64,000 bases of DNA from Branchiostoma lanceolatum (GCF_035083965.1 NC_089724.1:6922501-6986500), one strand, 5' to 3'. Positions 45,092 to 58,559 are shown, numbered from the stretch's first letter. Made by a program: numbers and translations. The notes: generated by a model not told the origin, from the sequence alone.

Positions 45092-48000
45092 TCAGAAGTC
45101 CTCCTGTTCGTACAGCCGATCCAGAAACTCAGCGACAGGGTCGCGCCTCCACTTCTGCTGGGACTGGCTGTACATATCGCCTTCCGTCATCGCCCTGTTG
45201 GGAACGGAAAACGATTATAACGTACACTATGCAGCAGCGCCGCCTTGCTGTTTTGTTTACACTGCAATGGATGTTCGAAACCGTTTGAAAATGGCATCTA
45301 TAGTGCAGGGGGTGAGAGTGAAGATTGGTATTATCCCTAGTAGTGCCACTCTGGGCTAAGAGCTTCACAATTACTTCAATTTGCACAGCGCAAGTTTTTT
45401 TGGTTAAAAACCGTGATCATGAAGTGGTCACGATTTCTTTTAAGCCGTCAAAGAGTGCACCTTTGAGATATGAAGATAAAAGCGTGGGGGAGTATTGTAC
45501 CTTTTATATGACAGAGGATACAAAGGTTAGAGTAATTGAAGGACTAGTAAAGAGAGATCTAAGAGCTTTAATCCACACAGGACACACATAGGAGATAATA
45601 AGTTCCAGTCCACGGGCAGTAGCCTTATACATTAGATGCAGTGCTAGTGAGACAATTGTGGTGATGTCTTAACGCGCTGCCACATTCGCCGTGGCGCAAA
45701 GTGCAAAACGATCATTGTGACATCAGGCGTGACTTGGTGCATCTTGTGCAGTCAATGCTAGAATTTGTGTTTTACTAGTGTGGGTATTTTGATTTGATTC
45801 GATTTGATCCCTTTGGTGCATGATGATTGACGTGAGTTTGTGAACGGTGCTCCACTCAGTGCAGGCCGGACTCCGGCTACCTGGTCGTCAGGATGGCCAT
45901 CAAAAGCTTACGGGCCTCGGACTCCTCACGCCCGATGGGCGGCTGGTCCACCAGCCCCTGGTCTGTCAAAGCCCGTCGCTTTCTGCTAGCCACGCCCTCT
46001 GCTGCGGAGCGCTTGGCCACTCCGCCCGATCGCTTCCCGACAGCCTGTTCCAGGAGGTCCTTGATGTACTGGCGGGCCTCGGCCTGTTCAAGCCGGGAGG
46101 CCAGCGCGCTAGTGACCCCCTGGTCCCCAAGCTGGCGCTTGGAGGCTTGCAGTTCCTCCTGCGCAGCTGGACTGAACCTTTTCCCGATGGCCTGAGCCAT
46201 CAGGTTCTGGATCATCCTCCTGGCCTCGGCTTCGCTCAGCTTGCTCGCGAGGTCACTGGTGAACCCTTGGTCACCCAGAGCCCTGCGGTCCCTGCGAGAA
46301 CAGTGGAACATTCTTGTCATGCATCTTTTTTCCAAGACGTTTGAGGATCATCCATGACTACTGACAGTTTGCTCAAGCAAGAACGGTTCAGTGAGGGAGA
46401 AGATTCAGAGATCTTGTCTTTTGTATCAGGATTGAAATGACTATCCATATTTCACTGCAGCATTTTCGTTACCAGAATGCAGTATGTGGTACCTGCACAG
46501 ACGGCTTTTTTTTCTAAATCTTGAGAGTGGTTTAAATGAAACCAAATGCAATTTCTTTCTTGAGCACTTGCACTGTCTTTGTCAGGATGATCCCCAGAAG
46601 CTGCACACCACCCTCACCTTTTACCCTGTTTAGCCATGAGGCTTTGGAGCAGCCGGCGGGCCTCGGCCTCCCTTAGTCTGACGGACATCTCGCTGGTGAT
46701 CGACTGGTCTCCAAGCTGCCGTTTCTCTCTCATTCTACAGTAGAAATAAGCAACATTCACGTGGTCCTACGAAACATTCACGTGATCCTTAGAAACATTC
46801 CCGTGGTCTTCAGAAACCTTCATGTGGACCTAAGAAATATTCACGTGGTTCCAAAAAACATTCACGTGGGCCTAAGAAACACTCACGTGGTCACAAGAAA
46901 CATTCACGTTATCCTACGAGACATTCTCGTGCTCCTAAGAAACATTCACGTGCTCCTAAGAAACATTCACGTGATTCTAAGAAATATTCACGTGATCATT
47001 AGAAGCATTCACGTGGTCCTAAGAAACATTCACGTGATTCTAAGAAACATTCACGTGATTCTAAGAAACATTCACGTGACCATTAGAAACATTCACGTGG
47101 TCCTGAGAAGAATTCACGTGGTCCTAAGAAACATTCACGTGGTCCTAAGAAACATTCACGTGATCCTATGTAGTCATCATCACCCATCAGCAAAGGTCAC
47201 CACCTGTACCCTTCTACAGGCCTTGGAAACGGACACGACATTACATTGAGCACTAATGCCAACACGACATACAAACATGGAGAAAATAGAGGATATTCAA
47301 CACTAACTAACGTATACTTCTGATCATGATAACATCGTCTTTATAGCATTGGAAATAGCAATTTTCAATCTATGTTTCTGATATTAACCTCTAATCAACT
47401 GGTCAATATAGGATTTATCTCAAGCCTAAAGTACAATAATGTATCAACGAGGTTGGTTTTGTACTAAGAAACATCGTTTGATATGATTTAAATGGCATTA
47501 CTATCTAAATATTAGTTCTTTTTCCCTCGTAAAAAGCCATCTTCCACGTAAATTCTATAAATACGTACTGTGCGTCAACAACGTTAATGTCCGTGCATTT
47601 GCAAAACAAACATGCTTGCGTTCTGTAAAACCATTTGATGTCTGTCACGGTGTTAGGTATTTGATGTCTGACATGTAACGCTTGAGAATATAATGTTAAT
47701 AGCCGTGCTTATGCAAACCTCTCATGTTATATGGCACATCAGTGGATTGTTTGAGCTAATGTTTGGAAACCGCGGTCACCCGACAGCTTTAAAGGACCAG
47801 GGCGCGTTTGATCACAACCATTGATGTACCCCGGCTGTTGAGCATTGTCGTCTGCGTTGTTAATAGCAGAGTGACACAAAAGGGCGTGTCGAACGTACAG
47901 CAGATGTTCTTTGTCAGCCAATCAGCACATCAGAACAAAATCCAGTTACGACCAAAGCAACTGAAAATGCGGTAATGTCATATAGTCTCAATGGCCATGA

Positions 48001-51000
48001 GAACCATTACCAGATAAAGATTCTCTTTGATAAGGAGTTAACCCCGTAATCCTTCTTTCTATTTTTTTCCGATTCATCTTCGATATAACATTATTTGCAA
48101 AGTCTTGCTTCTGTCATGAAGGTGTAATATTTTGACATTGATAGTCATTTTGCAGGAACATACATAGATGTAATATTTTCATCAAAATCTTCAATGAGTC
48201 CGCGGCAGCTCTCAGACTTGCCGTATTTTTCCTTCGATTTTCGTGAACACCTGGTCAATTTTCTTTCTTTGATGCACAATTTCCATGAGCTCAATTCGAT
48301 CTTTAAAAAAAAGTCTGTTGCTCGTATAGATAATGCATACATCCGTACAAAGCAAGTCCATGCCGACTTAACCTCAAATAAGCGGCCCATTTATCATCAG
48401 TTTAAAGCTTCTGTAAATGTTCACTAGATCAATGCACAACCATTACATGGCTTCAGTCGGTTCCATCCGCCAGATTACCATTTTATAAACCCAAGAGTCA
48501 TGTCAGTCCAGCGGCATAGCTGAAAAAAAGTGTGCGAATCTTAAAGCACCGAATTTGGCACATATGACTTCTAAAAAAAGGGAAAAGGGGGAATCTCAAT
48601 TTCCCCCCAATATCAATTTACATGGCATGTTTGCTCCAGACAGCCTTTTGTGCCCTGGTATCGAAATTAAACGAACGGAAATTTGGAAAGAGTACGCACA
48701 TGAATCGATATAGTACATGCCTCGGGACTCACATTTTTGTCATACACTGCTTGAAATGTATTCTTTTGGGTGGGATTTTTTGCTATTCCCTGACCAAACG
48801 TATATTGTTGGCTCATGTGCCCTGGTATTGAAACCAAATGACAGGAAGTTTGGATAGAGCTTTATATGCATATGCCAAATGCCCATGGGACGTCATTCAC
48901 ATTTTTGGCATACACTGCTCAAATTTGTGGGATTTTTCAATTTTTTGACCAAAGATGTAAATTTTTGGCTCTTGCGCCCTGGTATTAAAACCGAATGAAC
49001 TGACATCTGGTATGGGAATACATATACCATATGCACACAGTACTTCATTCAAATGTTGGTGCTGTTATATTGTACTCGGTATAATCTTTCCAGGAGTCAA
49101 GAACCTCAGCCTTGCTGCCGTCACTACAGTGAAACCTCTCACATGATGCCATCCGAGGATAAAAGTGGATCAAACGGAGTCCAGAAAGCTTCACTTTACG
49201 TCCTCGAGGATGTCAGTCTTTCTTATCCCTGTCAATCCACACACCACGGATCACCCCAATGGGTTTCGTTAACGCAAATGTAACTCTGCGAATGATGCTA
49301 AGACATCAGTTACTAGTATTTAAGGCTATTGCCCTCATCAGCTACTCTACAAGGCCTGTATACGCGACAAGATTCTTTCAGCAAACAGGAAACGAACAAA
49401 AAAAGAGTGGCGTACAAAATAGCCTCTGACTTTTCCACTGGTTTGAAATGGCGATTGGTCATGGTTAAGAAATTCACACAAAGTCAAACATGTTGAAAAA
49501 CATAAATATCTTATTCACTAAAAAATGAGTGAACGCTAACGCAGAATATTAATTTTGTGTATACCATATGCATCTTTACAGATTTTTCTGGTCTGGTCTG
49601 ATCACAACATATAAGCAAACAGCATTTTTTTCATACTCTGCCAAAAAAGCCAAACTATCTTCCTGCTTACTGTAGTCTTGGGAAATGGAATACTGTAAAT
49701 GGATTTAAACTCGCGGAGATTTGATTTCGAGGCAGGGAGAAAATGGCGTGTTCGCGGTGGTTTTAAGTTCGCATTTGAAACAACAGTAGCGTTACAGTCA
49801 CATAATGGGAACACTGGTGGCTTTACAGACAACCAGTCAAAAAACTGATAACTGCGAATTTACCATAACGGGTACCTCATAATACTGTACAATTTACATT
49901 TCGTAGTGTTTAACAAAGAGAGTAGGTTGGCAAAAATTTTCGCGGTGGTTTTAAGTTCACGCTTACGAGTTCACCGCGGAAAACCGCGAACATTTATGCA
50001 TTTACAATATATTCATGCGGCTCGGGGCAGGGAAATGGCGTATCGTTTGACACGTGCTTCCAGATAAAACGTCAACGGGGCTCAGAGCACTTCATTCCGT
50101 GATATCTCCGGGGCTCTTACCACCCGAGCGTTCATTGAGTGAGATTCTTGTCCAACGGATATAGAAAGGCTTATCGGTCTAATGGTATGAAGTCGTCACG
50201 ACCGACGCGGCTTGCGCTTTGTCGGCAGATTCAATCTGCAAGGCTGTCATTAGTTTTTGAATCAGTGCCAGAAACGGTTCCATGACTCTCTCTTTAACAC
50301 GGTGGTCTGTTGCTAGAGTTTTTCCCGTTTCTAGGCGCGTTCGGCAAAGTATTGGGTTACACCAGGCAACATTTCGACACAACATTTTGGCTAACGGTAA
50401 AACCATGAAGATAAACAAAATATTGGGGATGGGAAAATCTTTTCAAAATAAAGCGAAATTAGCGAGTTTACACACTTTGAATGATATTGTTTTGCACTGA
50501 ATGTCTAATTTTTTTGCCTGATTTTGAGCTCCTGAGCCTGGATTTGACCACTGTATATTGATTTATCGATTCAACTTTGTTAGAATAGAAATGTTCCAGA
50601 AGTTTATAGCTGTTTACATGACAATGCAGTAGTGGCGCTGAGTGTGGCTAAGGGATGCAGATCACTGATTCTGCTAAACTCAGCATTACAACATTCGAAT
50701 ATATAGTCGTTTTAAAAATCTTTAGTGAGTTATATTTGCAAGTTCTTGCCCAAGGGCTAATTGCAACGTGAAACAATGTGCAGAAAACACAGACAGTGCA
50801 AGTTAACAATTAATGGTGACAAGTGCTGACTGTTCTAAGAACTGCTACGGAATACAATCTAAGCATTTTGGGTTTGACTTTTTTTGCATGCAGTATTTAG
50901 TAACGCCGTTTGGCTGTAGCTGTAGTGCCCCAAAAATCCATCCTTATTCCTTTTTCAAAATTGCAGCAACATGCTATGAATCAGGACGACCATTCTGGAT

Positions 51001-53540
51001 GGCACAAAAACATCCGGCAAGGCGACGTTACGCCCGTGTCATCAAACCTTTTAGACGTCTTCTTCACAGCCCACAAGAGCTTACCGTAATCCATGGATCA
51101 ACGCCCCCTATCGGAAGTCATTGATAATAATAATAAATCTGCTCCCTGAATTCCAGAATTCAACACAAGCCTTCACGATTCACGGAGAAGCCAATAGACA
51201 CATTAGATTTGTTTCATCGTTAACTTGATAAAGTGAAATGAAGTGATAATCCGGACCAGATTCTGCGAGGGTACTGCTGAGAGGCGGACAATTGATTATG
51301 CCCACTTAGGGGAAATTTGTCTTCTTGAAGGGAACGTTAACGCTAATCAAACATCATCTCAATAATGCTTTGGTTCCAATTGCGCCGGTGCCCGTCGGGG
51401 ATGTAGTACCGTCCGGGCCCCGAAGCCACAAATTTGTGCCGGGTACCTCCCGGTGCTCGCACGATTAGCTCACGGCGTCTGTTTGTTACCGGGTGCCGCG
51501 AATTGATTCGGGGTCCCGGCCGGGCCCCAAAATAGCCCGGCAGCCGCAGGGTCTCTCACGGGGCCACGCAGGGGTCACGGCCGAAAGTGCCAAAAAACAG
51601 TCCGTGAACTACCCGGCGGGGCCCCTTTTTCCAATTAGGACCGTAGCATAAGAAGGGTAGTGGCACACATGGAAAGAAATGTATCTGATTTCTTCCAAAC
51701 GTCACATTTTTAGAAAAATAGCGGAAGATAAACCAAGCCATCACAGTACCGGAAAAGTGGGGCAAGATTTCTGAGAAGAGAATAGAAAAAAAATCATTCT
51801 GGTTTTGATTATCTTTCTCAGGTAATATCTCCAAATCGCGTTACAAAGACGTCCTCGGGCGCCTCCGCTATAAGAAGGCAGAGGCTTTTGTTGGAAAGAT
51901 AAGTGATCAATAGTCAAGCTGATCCGAATGACGACTCTATCCCCTCCTTACTTCAAATGCAAGGATTACAAAAAAATACACACATTCCTTTTACCAATTT
52001 GTTTCAAAAACTTAGGTCGAGAGTCGCTCTACCTGCTTCGCTAAGATCACAAACGACAAGGGAATTAATTTGACCAGGACGACCTAAATCTTTACGGTTT
52101 AGATGCTTACTAAGCCTTACGAGAGCTGGGATGAAACCAATGATTATGACATGTTGCAAGTCTGTCGGCAGACTTGCCTTAGAAATAAAACATCAAATTC
52201 CCTGTGACCAGCCTTGACCATATCAAATAAAACTAGAATAAGTTGTATTTCAAATCGCACAGTCTTGTCGAAACGTAAAGACAGTGGTGTCATTTTTGGA
52301 ATGATGAAGATGGCGTTTAATTCAACGTCTGAAGTACACGAGGCTGCACCGCTTTAATCGAAGACGTGAAAGTGCGCAAAACGTGCTTTCACCATGTATT
52401 CTCAACCTGACTTTGCAATAACACTAACATCAGCACCAAGGTTAGAAGCGACTTGTTCTTGAAAAAAACCCGGATACATTTCCTCCCTGTCTCTCAATTT
52501 CAATCACATGTGAAATCTCTTCATCCCCGGAACCGGGCGTCGCAATTCATATGTTCGCTATCTCATTTCTAGAGAGGTCTGGAATTCGTCACGGCGGATT
52601 CAGTCTGAATGGAAATATGGATAATGCAACAGGTGCTAGGGACACAAATTGTTGTAGAGCATAGGAGGGATCATTTGTGAATTATCAGAGCGAGTTGTTC
52701 TATCAGTGCACACGAAAGCCCGTCCTTTCCATGATTGAAACAAAACAGACGAGAACATGTAACTAGAAGCTGAAAAGCCAGCCGTGTCCACCAACAAATT
52801 AGCAGACCAAAACCTTCATCAACTCCAGTCCACAGTAGGAAGTCAAACAGCATGACCATTAGTTGTTACAATACGTTATGTATAAACGTATGGTTGAGAA
52901 TACGTAACGTGTGGTTAGTCGGTGCTTTCTAGGTAGGCAGCATGTTTCCATTATCATTCACTTCGAATGAAAGTGACAAAAGTAATTTGAAAAAAAAAAC
53001 ACATAAAACCGTCAACCAATCTGTAACAATGTTTGTAAAGAAAAGAAACAAATGCAAACCCTTTCAGAATTAATTTGCTCTTTTTGTCGTCTTTTACTGT
53101 ACATCTGCTGCCGCGAAGCTCTCAAAAACAACAAATGTTGTGGCAGGCATACTATTTGAATCTGTCTTATCAATCGCAATACTATTACTCTCCGTGTTTT
53201 GCGGAGAGACGTTATGAAATAAAATCATGATTCTGTGTAAAAAAAAAGTATGGTAGAGATAACGTTAAGTTCAAAGCATGATCAAAAAGATGAATAACAC
53301 AGACACAGTACTGTCTGAATTGTTTCTTCTCTCTTCAGGGTTCACAAAGACCCATTGTTGTTCTCAATAGTTAACATACACTAAAACTTTTTGCTAAAAA
53401 TGTAAAAAAGAAAATGAAAAGTACTGTCTGGGTGTGTCTTACCGTGCCAGTGTTGAGTCGCCCGTCGGTAAGGCCGTCACGGCCAGCAGGACTAACGTGT
53501 ACGTCAGAAGGAGAAGCAGCCAGCTCAGTCCGCAGCGCAT
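45092..53540 (-). CDS. Multi-copy amidated peptide-hormone precursor, glucagon/secretin-like (242 aa)
   Basis: Four exons, phases 2/2/2 all agreeing: 53540-53443, 46734-46618, 46291-45881, 45194-45092 (TGA). Exon 1 encodes a classical signal peptide (MRCGLSWLLLLLTYTLVLLA, cleavage near residue 23). Three paralogous 31-32-residue peptides follow, each released by dibasic sites and ending Gly-Lys-Arg for C-terminal amidation: residues 39-69 (starting QLGDQSITSEMS), 76-107 (ALGDQGFTSDLASKL) and 125-156 (QLGDQGVTSALAS). Peptides 1 and 3 start with Gln and could become pyroglutamate. A fourth related segment (179-209, ALTDQGLVDQPPIG) has no amidation signal and continues across the last splice into a C-terminal piece ending FLDRLYEQEDF. 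The QGFTSDxxxxLxxxxAxxxxxQxLM pattern aligns with glucagon (TSD, L, A, Q, LM), so a class B1 GPCR ligand is likely; PTH- or CRF-type ligands are alternatives. Secreted, neuroendocrine. The exon chain is strong; family naming is moderate. Confidence 0.82.
46753..47170. repeat. 21-bp minisatellite, 20 units, each built on a CACGTG E-box
   Basis: Consensus ACATTCACGTGGTCCTAAGA plus A, 20 head-to-tail units; 16 keep a perfect CACGTG palindrome (canonical E-box for USF/MYC/CLOCK-type bHLH factors). It sits in intron 1 of the peptide gene and ends 19 bp from the exon 2 acceptor. The open frame across it on the plus strand is a by-product of the unit length being a multiple of three. Confidence 0.95.
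48625..49045. repeat. Tandem repeat, about 2.5 units of ~180 bp
   Basis: Recurring landmarks: TTGTGCCCTGGTATCGAAAT / ATGTGCCCTGGTATTGAAAC / TTGCGCCCTGGTATTAAAAC, followed by CACATTTTTGnCATACACTGCT and a GGATTTTTnnnTTnnnTGACCAAA block. Diverged. Confidence 0.7.
49691..50006. mobile_element. MITE of the CTGTAAATGCAGAA family, copy 3 (longer)
   Basis: Starts TACTGTAAATGGATTT, ends TTTATGCATTTACA; contains GTTCGCGGTGGTTTTAAGTT and ACCGCGGAAAACCGCGAAC as the other copies do, plus ~100 bp extra. Confidence 0.6.
51375..51625. repeat. GC-rich dispersed repeat, copy 2
   Basis: AATTGCGCCGGTGCCCGTCG, GTCCGGGCCCCGAAGCCACA and CCGGGCCCCAAAATAGCCCG match, in reverse orientation, the block at 21105-21390. 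Confidence 0.6.
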
Positions 53541-55127
53541 GGTCGTAGTCTTCACCTGTTGTCTCACCTGGCGTCGGTACGTATGAGAGCACGGAACGGA
53601 GAGAGAGAGTGTGTTAACGTGCGCTGTCCGCCACCCGTTCTCTTCTCAACTACTTTCTAGTGTTGATTCACAGGTACTTATGCCCTGCCAACGGTCAGAA
53701 CCAGTGATTTATAGAGGGACACAAGGAGCCCGGGTCACGTGGCAGGGTGATGACGACAGTCCCTGGAGATGGACTCCCCCATTAATTTCGGAGGGGGCGA
53801 TAATTCGGCTAATTTGTTTTTTCTTTATTGGACTCCCATGCGATTCTGGCGTCGTTAATGGACCGCAATAAAGAGGAAACAAATTAACTACTACCGTAAC
53901 TACTGCATGATGTGTAATTTTAACACACAGATTAGGTTTTAAAAACTAAGTTTTAGATGCACTTTATGTAATAAGGGGTCAGCCCCAGTGATGAAGATGT
54001 TTCTTAATGCTTCTGCTTTCTGGGAACTGCTTCCTGTGGCGTAAAGAAAGTGTGGATTAGCGTCAAATAAATCTAATCATTTCTGCTTTGTAGGTCATGC
54101 TATTTCTCAAATTGCGTAGTTTCAGATATTAGCGGTACCTAAATGCAATTATTTCTATTCTAAAGGTCATACGATATATGAAACTGCATATTTCCAAATA
54201 TCAAAAGCTACTACGGATTTAAAGCGTATCTTTAAGACGAAAACAGCCGATCTAAGATTACTCAAGCTTTCTTTTTTTCAGACTTGTAAAATTGAAAGCA
54301 ACGATTGAAATGAAATATCAAAGAGAAACACCGTAGTTCAATTCTACGTATAAACTAGTTCCACGTCAAGTGATTCCTCACAACAACAAAATTACGCTGA
54401 CGTTGACAAATATTTCGGAAGATTCGCCAGTAAAACATCAGTTCTATAGAATGAAACGTCTGATGACGTAGACGTCACTACGTGGGTGAAACCAGGACAT
54501 TACATGTACATATATCTAATATGACGCAGAAATGACTCTTTTTGACGTTATTTAGGAAATATAGGACTCTACCCACTTATACTTAAGCTTCATTGAAGGA
54601 CCTAGTGGCGCGAGTACTTCGATGAAGGAGTTCTGAGTGGGCGTTAACTGGCAGACGAAAATCTCACAAAATGGATGTCTATTATGATTTTCAAAAACGT
54701 AATCTTGGGCACAAATTTTCCTTACCTGTTTCGCAATATGTACAATGACATTGATTAAAATGGATAGTAAAAAACAATGTTATTTCAAGGAGTTTAAAAA
54801 CAACGTTAAACCTCATCGGTTATTTTAATAGTGTCAACTTTTTCAAAAGTTGGAATGAATAAAAAACCCACTGATTGATGTGAAAATTCCCATGATACCT
54901 TTCCATCACTATCTTGCTAATTAAAACTTCATGGGTCAATCTGCACAACTTTTTAGAAAAGTCATTTACTTGATCGTGTACATACGCACTCCGTCTCCTT
55001 TTGGCACTCAAATGATGAGTTAACAAAACGTTTTTAGAAGCTGTGTGTTGTAATTTGGGCCACGTTTTCCCCAACATATTGCAGGGTGCGTTTATGAAGG
55101 TTAGACATCCAGATCAACAATATGTAG

Positions 55128-55306
55128 AGACAATTTAAACTCTACAACTGATTGAAATTTGAAAATTTACTTCCGGGCATTTCGAGTGACATTCATCTAT
55201 TTTCTTTAGCGTCACTAGTGTATTTCTACTAGGAAAGTGATGGCTGTCACTCGAAATGTCTGGAAGTAAATCTTCGAATTTCATCCAGTTGTAGAGTTTG
55301 AATTGT

Positions 55307-55360
<54 letters not shown>
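55128..55360. mobile_element. Foldback element followed by (AT)25
   Basis: AGACAATTTAAACTCTACAA at 55128 pairs with the right end TTGTAGAGTTTGAATTGTCT (to 55309); inner arms TTACTTCCGGGCATTTCGAG and CTCGAAATGTCTGGAAGTAA also pair. An uninterrupted 50-bp AT run (55311-55360) abuts the right end. Confidence 0.75.
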
Positions 55361-55362
<2 letters not shown>

Positions 55363-58300
55363 CAAAGTTATACTATTTCATTTCTTGTTCCATGAAAACA
55401 CTAAAGCTACCATGATAGTACTAGTATAATACATTGTGTTGTAAAAGTTCAATGACGGACAAGTATCAGAAAACGTGAAAGAAAAAAAGAAGAATCTATA
55501 TTTCGGTAGTATGTATAGCCATTGTAAACCTTCCTGACCACTTTTTTTTTCATTTGCAGGCTCGCATTAGTACTAGTATGGGGTTGCCAGAGGATGTCAT
55601 CCATTAATCAAATCAACATGGCCTTAGTAGCTCACAAGAGTTCCGACTTCTCTTCCCCTATTCACTTCATTGATTCCATACAGCCACAATGTTTTGATGA
55701 CAAAAGAATCATTCGTCACATGCGTTACAGAATCCATCGACCTTGCATCAGTAACAGAGATCTTTGTCATATGTCAACATAGCAATTCCCTGACTGTCTA
55801 CCAATGACGTCACACATTGATATTTATACTAGCCCCGTCCAATGAACCATTTGAGCTTCTCATGAATTAACCAACTTTACGGTTCAAACAGGTAAACCCT
55901 AGTAACCTTTCAATACTCCATGGCCATTGATGTACAGAAAACTCGTTTTCTACTATCTCGAACTTGTTCAAAGCTAAATCTATATTGAGATCTAGGCTGT
56001 TTGGATTTTTGTAATTCAAATTCAAACATGTCAGACGTGTCCTTGTATTAAACCCTTTCTAAAGTCTTAAGGTATATGAACTTAAGGATCAGATTTTCGT
56101 GGAGAGGACATACGAGGTCATCAGCAGAATTGTCAGATAAGCCCTTAAGTTTGTGTTTCGAGGCGACTGTGACAGGCTGTGGCGTCAGTCAGAAACGCTT
56201 CGTAGTGAAGGGTTCAGTTTTTTTAAAGGTTTCCAGCAAATAAAACGGCGTTGCGTCGAAAAGCAACAAAATACATGGAGGGTACGTACGTACAATGGAA
56301 ATGATCTGAGAATGAAGAAAAAATTCCATTTGGCTGAGAAGATGCAAAAAACATTTCATATCAATCTTGTGCGTGTTGTATACATGTAACGGAGAAGGCC
56401 CCAAATTCGCCACTTTTTTTTCTAAATCATATTGTATAAAGTAAAATATGCATATTAAAGATTGACATTGCTTGGAAGAATAGTAAAAGTAACCATAACA
56501 TTGTAGCTTAACATATCAGAAATCAAGAAATCTATATGGCGAATCTAGGCTACAGTGGCGAATTTGAGCCCCCTGGCCTTCGTTACAACATTTCGTCTCA
56601 CCCACATACAGGCGCTTGAAAGAAGATGTTGTTGAGCCAAAGCCTACAGCGACCCAACGTTTTAACCGGTTCTGATTGGAGCCTGTATAGTAACACTGTG
56701 CTTTTCTATTGGATTAAAAGAGTTTTAACTTTATTTCGCTGGAGATAATTGCATTTTCGGCACATCTAGGACCTTTTGATTAATGTCTTTAACTTTTCAA
56801 AGTAAAGCAAAACGTATATTTTCACTGCCATGGGATAAGAATAAGATATTCACCCACGCAAAAGGTCTCGGTTCGGAGTTTTTTTTTACGATTCGGGGCT
56901 GATCGAAAAATTGTGAGGATACGTTTTCCGCAATCCCCGATGACCAAACGACCGAAACTGCGCAACCGTAAAACGTTACGACGATCGGGCTTTTCAGAAA
57001 ATATAAAAGATTACACATTGCTATTGCGATAACCGAAAAATGTGGAGCCAAAACTATCGAGGAAAATCTATGATTTGCGTCTTATTTTCCCGGACTACTT
57101 TACGATCCGGTCACTTTAAATTCCGAACCGGAATCAAAAGAGTGATTTTTTGAGGAGAATAGAAACAAAATGCTCATACAGTGAATATCAATTTTGAAAC
57201 AAACTTTCAATGTTCCAAAATGTTTCTTGCTTCCGACAGAAACAAATTACCGAATATAATGTAAGTGTAGGGGATGCTACTGTGCAATATATAGTAAAGG
57301 GAGGCTGCAATGTTATTCCCCATATGAGCGATGTGTTTTCAGCTTTATATTCGTCAATGATCACTGATAGAACGGTTTTAACCACTTACATTTCCCTTCA
57401 TAAACCATTCTATAAGATTAATTACCGAGAAATGTCCGTTAATGACGCAATTGAACGTTAATAACGTATGGGTGCATGTTGTTACCGCTCAATTTCGGCG
57501 GGGTTAATACAACTAATTAGATTTTCGAGATGTACTCTTAATTGAAATTTCCATTGCAACAAATCCATCACTGGTCGGTAGTAATAACGTCATGATGGAA
57601 GGACGCCACATTAACAGATTCAGTAGGGAATACAAACTGTACAGATATGCCGTACTATATTAGGGAATTCATGACATCGTCCTCGAAACTGCTTCATCAC
57701 AATTCTTCCACGCTGAAAACTACACTTCTCCTAAAGTCACAGAACCTACACATTACCGGAAAAAGTATGTGTGTGTTGGGGGGGGGGGGAGGTGATCTTC
57801 CATTGCTTTTATTCTATACTTCTACTTTGTGTTATGTTTACGAATTCTTGCCATACTTTGTACCATGTACAATTGTCGTGAAATAAAGTTCTTCTTAAAA
57901 CAATTGTCCCGCATTATCATTGTATTACATTTATTTTCTTCATCCTGTTCCTGGCACTTGAACTCCGGCCAAGAATTTTCAATAAATTTACAATTTGTAC
58001 GATGAGAATTCCTGTATTTGGTTAATGTATAATACTAGTTGTTTTGATTTAGATTTTGTATAGTATTAGTTGTGTAAATTTGAGTTAGATTTTGTTAAAT
58101 GTAACACGTGTTTGCCTAAAGTACACAATTCATCGTCCTCTGCTGCGCTGAGGACGCTGCCATGTATTTTATAGATGAAGGAATGTACGAATCAATAAAC
58201 GGACTATAGATAAACTTGCTTAAAATGGCTCCCTCTGAAGAACATGTTATGAAATGCATACTCAGTCTGGGAAAAGCGAGGAAACGGATTCTGTCCGTAT

Positions 58301-58559
58301 ACATCCTGGAAATATCGAAATGCTTTCTCCATGTTCTCCATGTGTGCTGAAAGTTTACGGCAAGGTACCACAGCTTCAGTTGAGAGCAAAAGATTTGTGC
58401 CCGATGAAATGCATTGAAGTTGTCTTGCCACAACATACCATATTTTTTATGTGTATCCATTTTGTATTCGAGCATAAAATGATCCTGACAATCTTTACGC
58501 AACAAAATAGTCGCAAAGTCATGATAGCAAGTGTGATATTTTACACGTACTGGTCTTAT

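Larger units (their letters stand above)
47171..53442. other. Intron 1 of the peptide gene, no exon seen
   Basis: Contains a ~185-bp tandem repeat (48625-49045), a CTGTAAATGCAGAA-type MITE (49691-50006) and a GC-rich repeat (51375-51625). No further splice-bounded coding sequence compatible with the precursor was found. Confidence 0.45.

Noticed and set aside
46761..47249. 162-codon plus-strand frame of NIHVVLR-type repeats
   Set aside because: Produced by a 21-bp minisatellite whose length is a multiple of three; it lies in an intron of a gene on the other strand.
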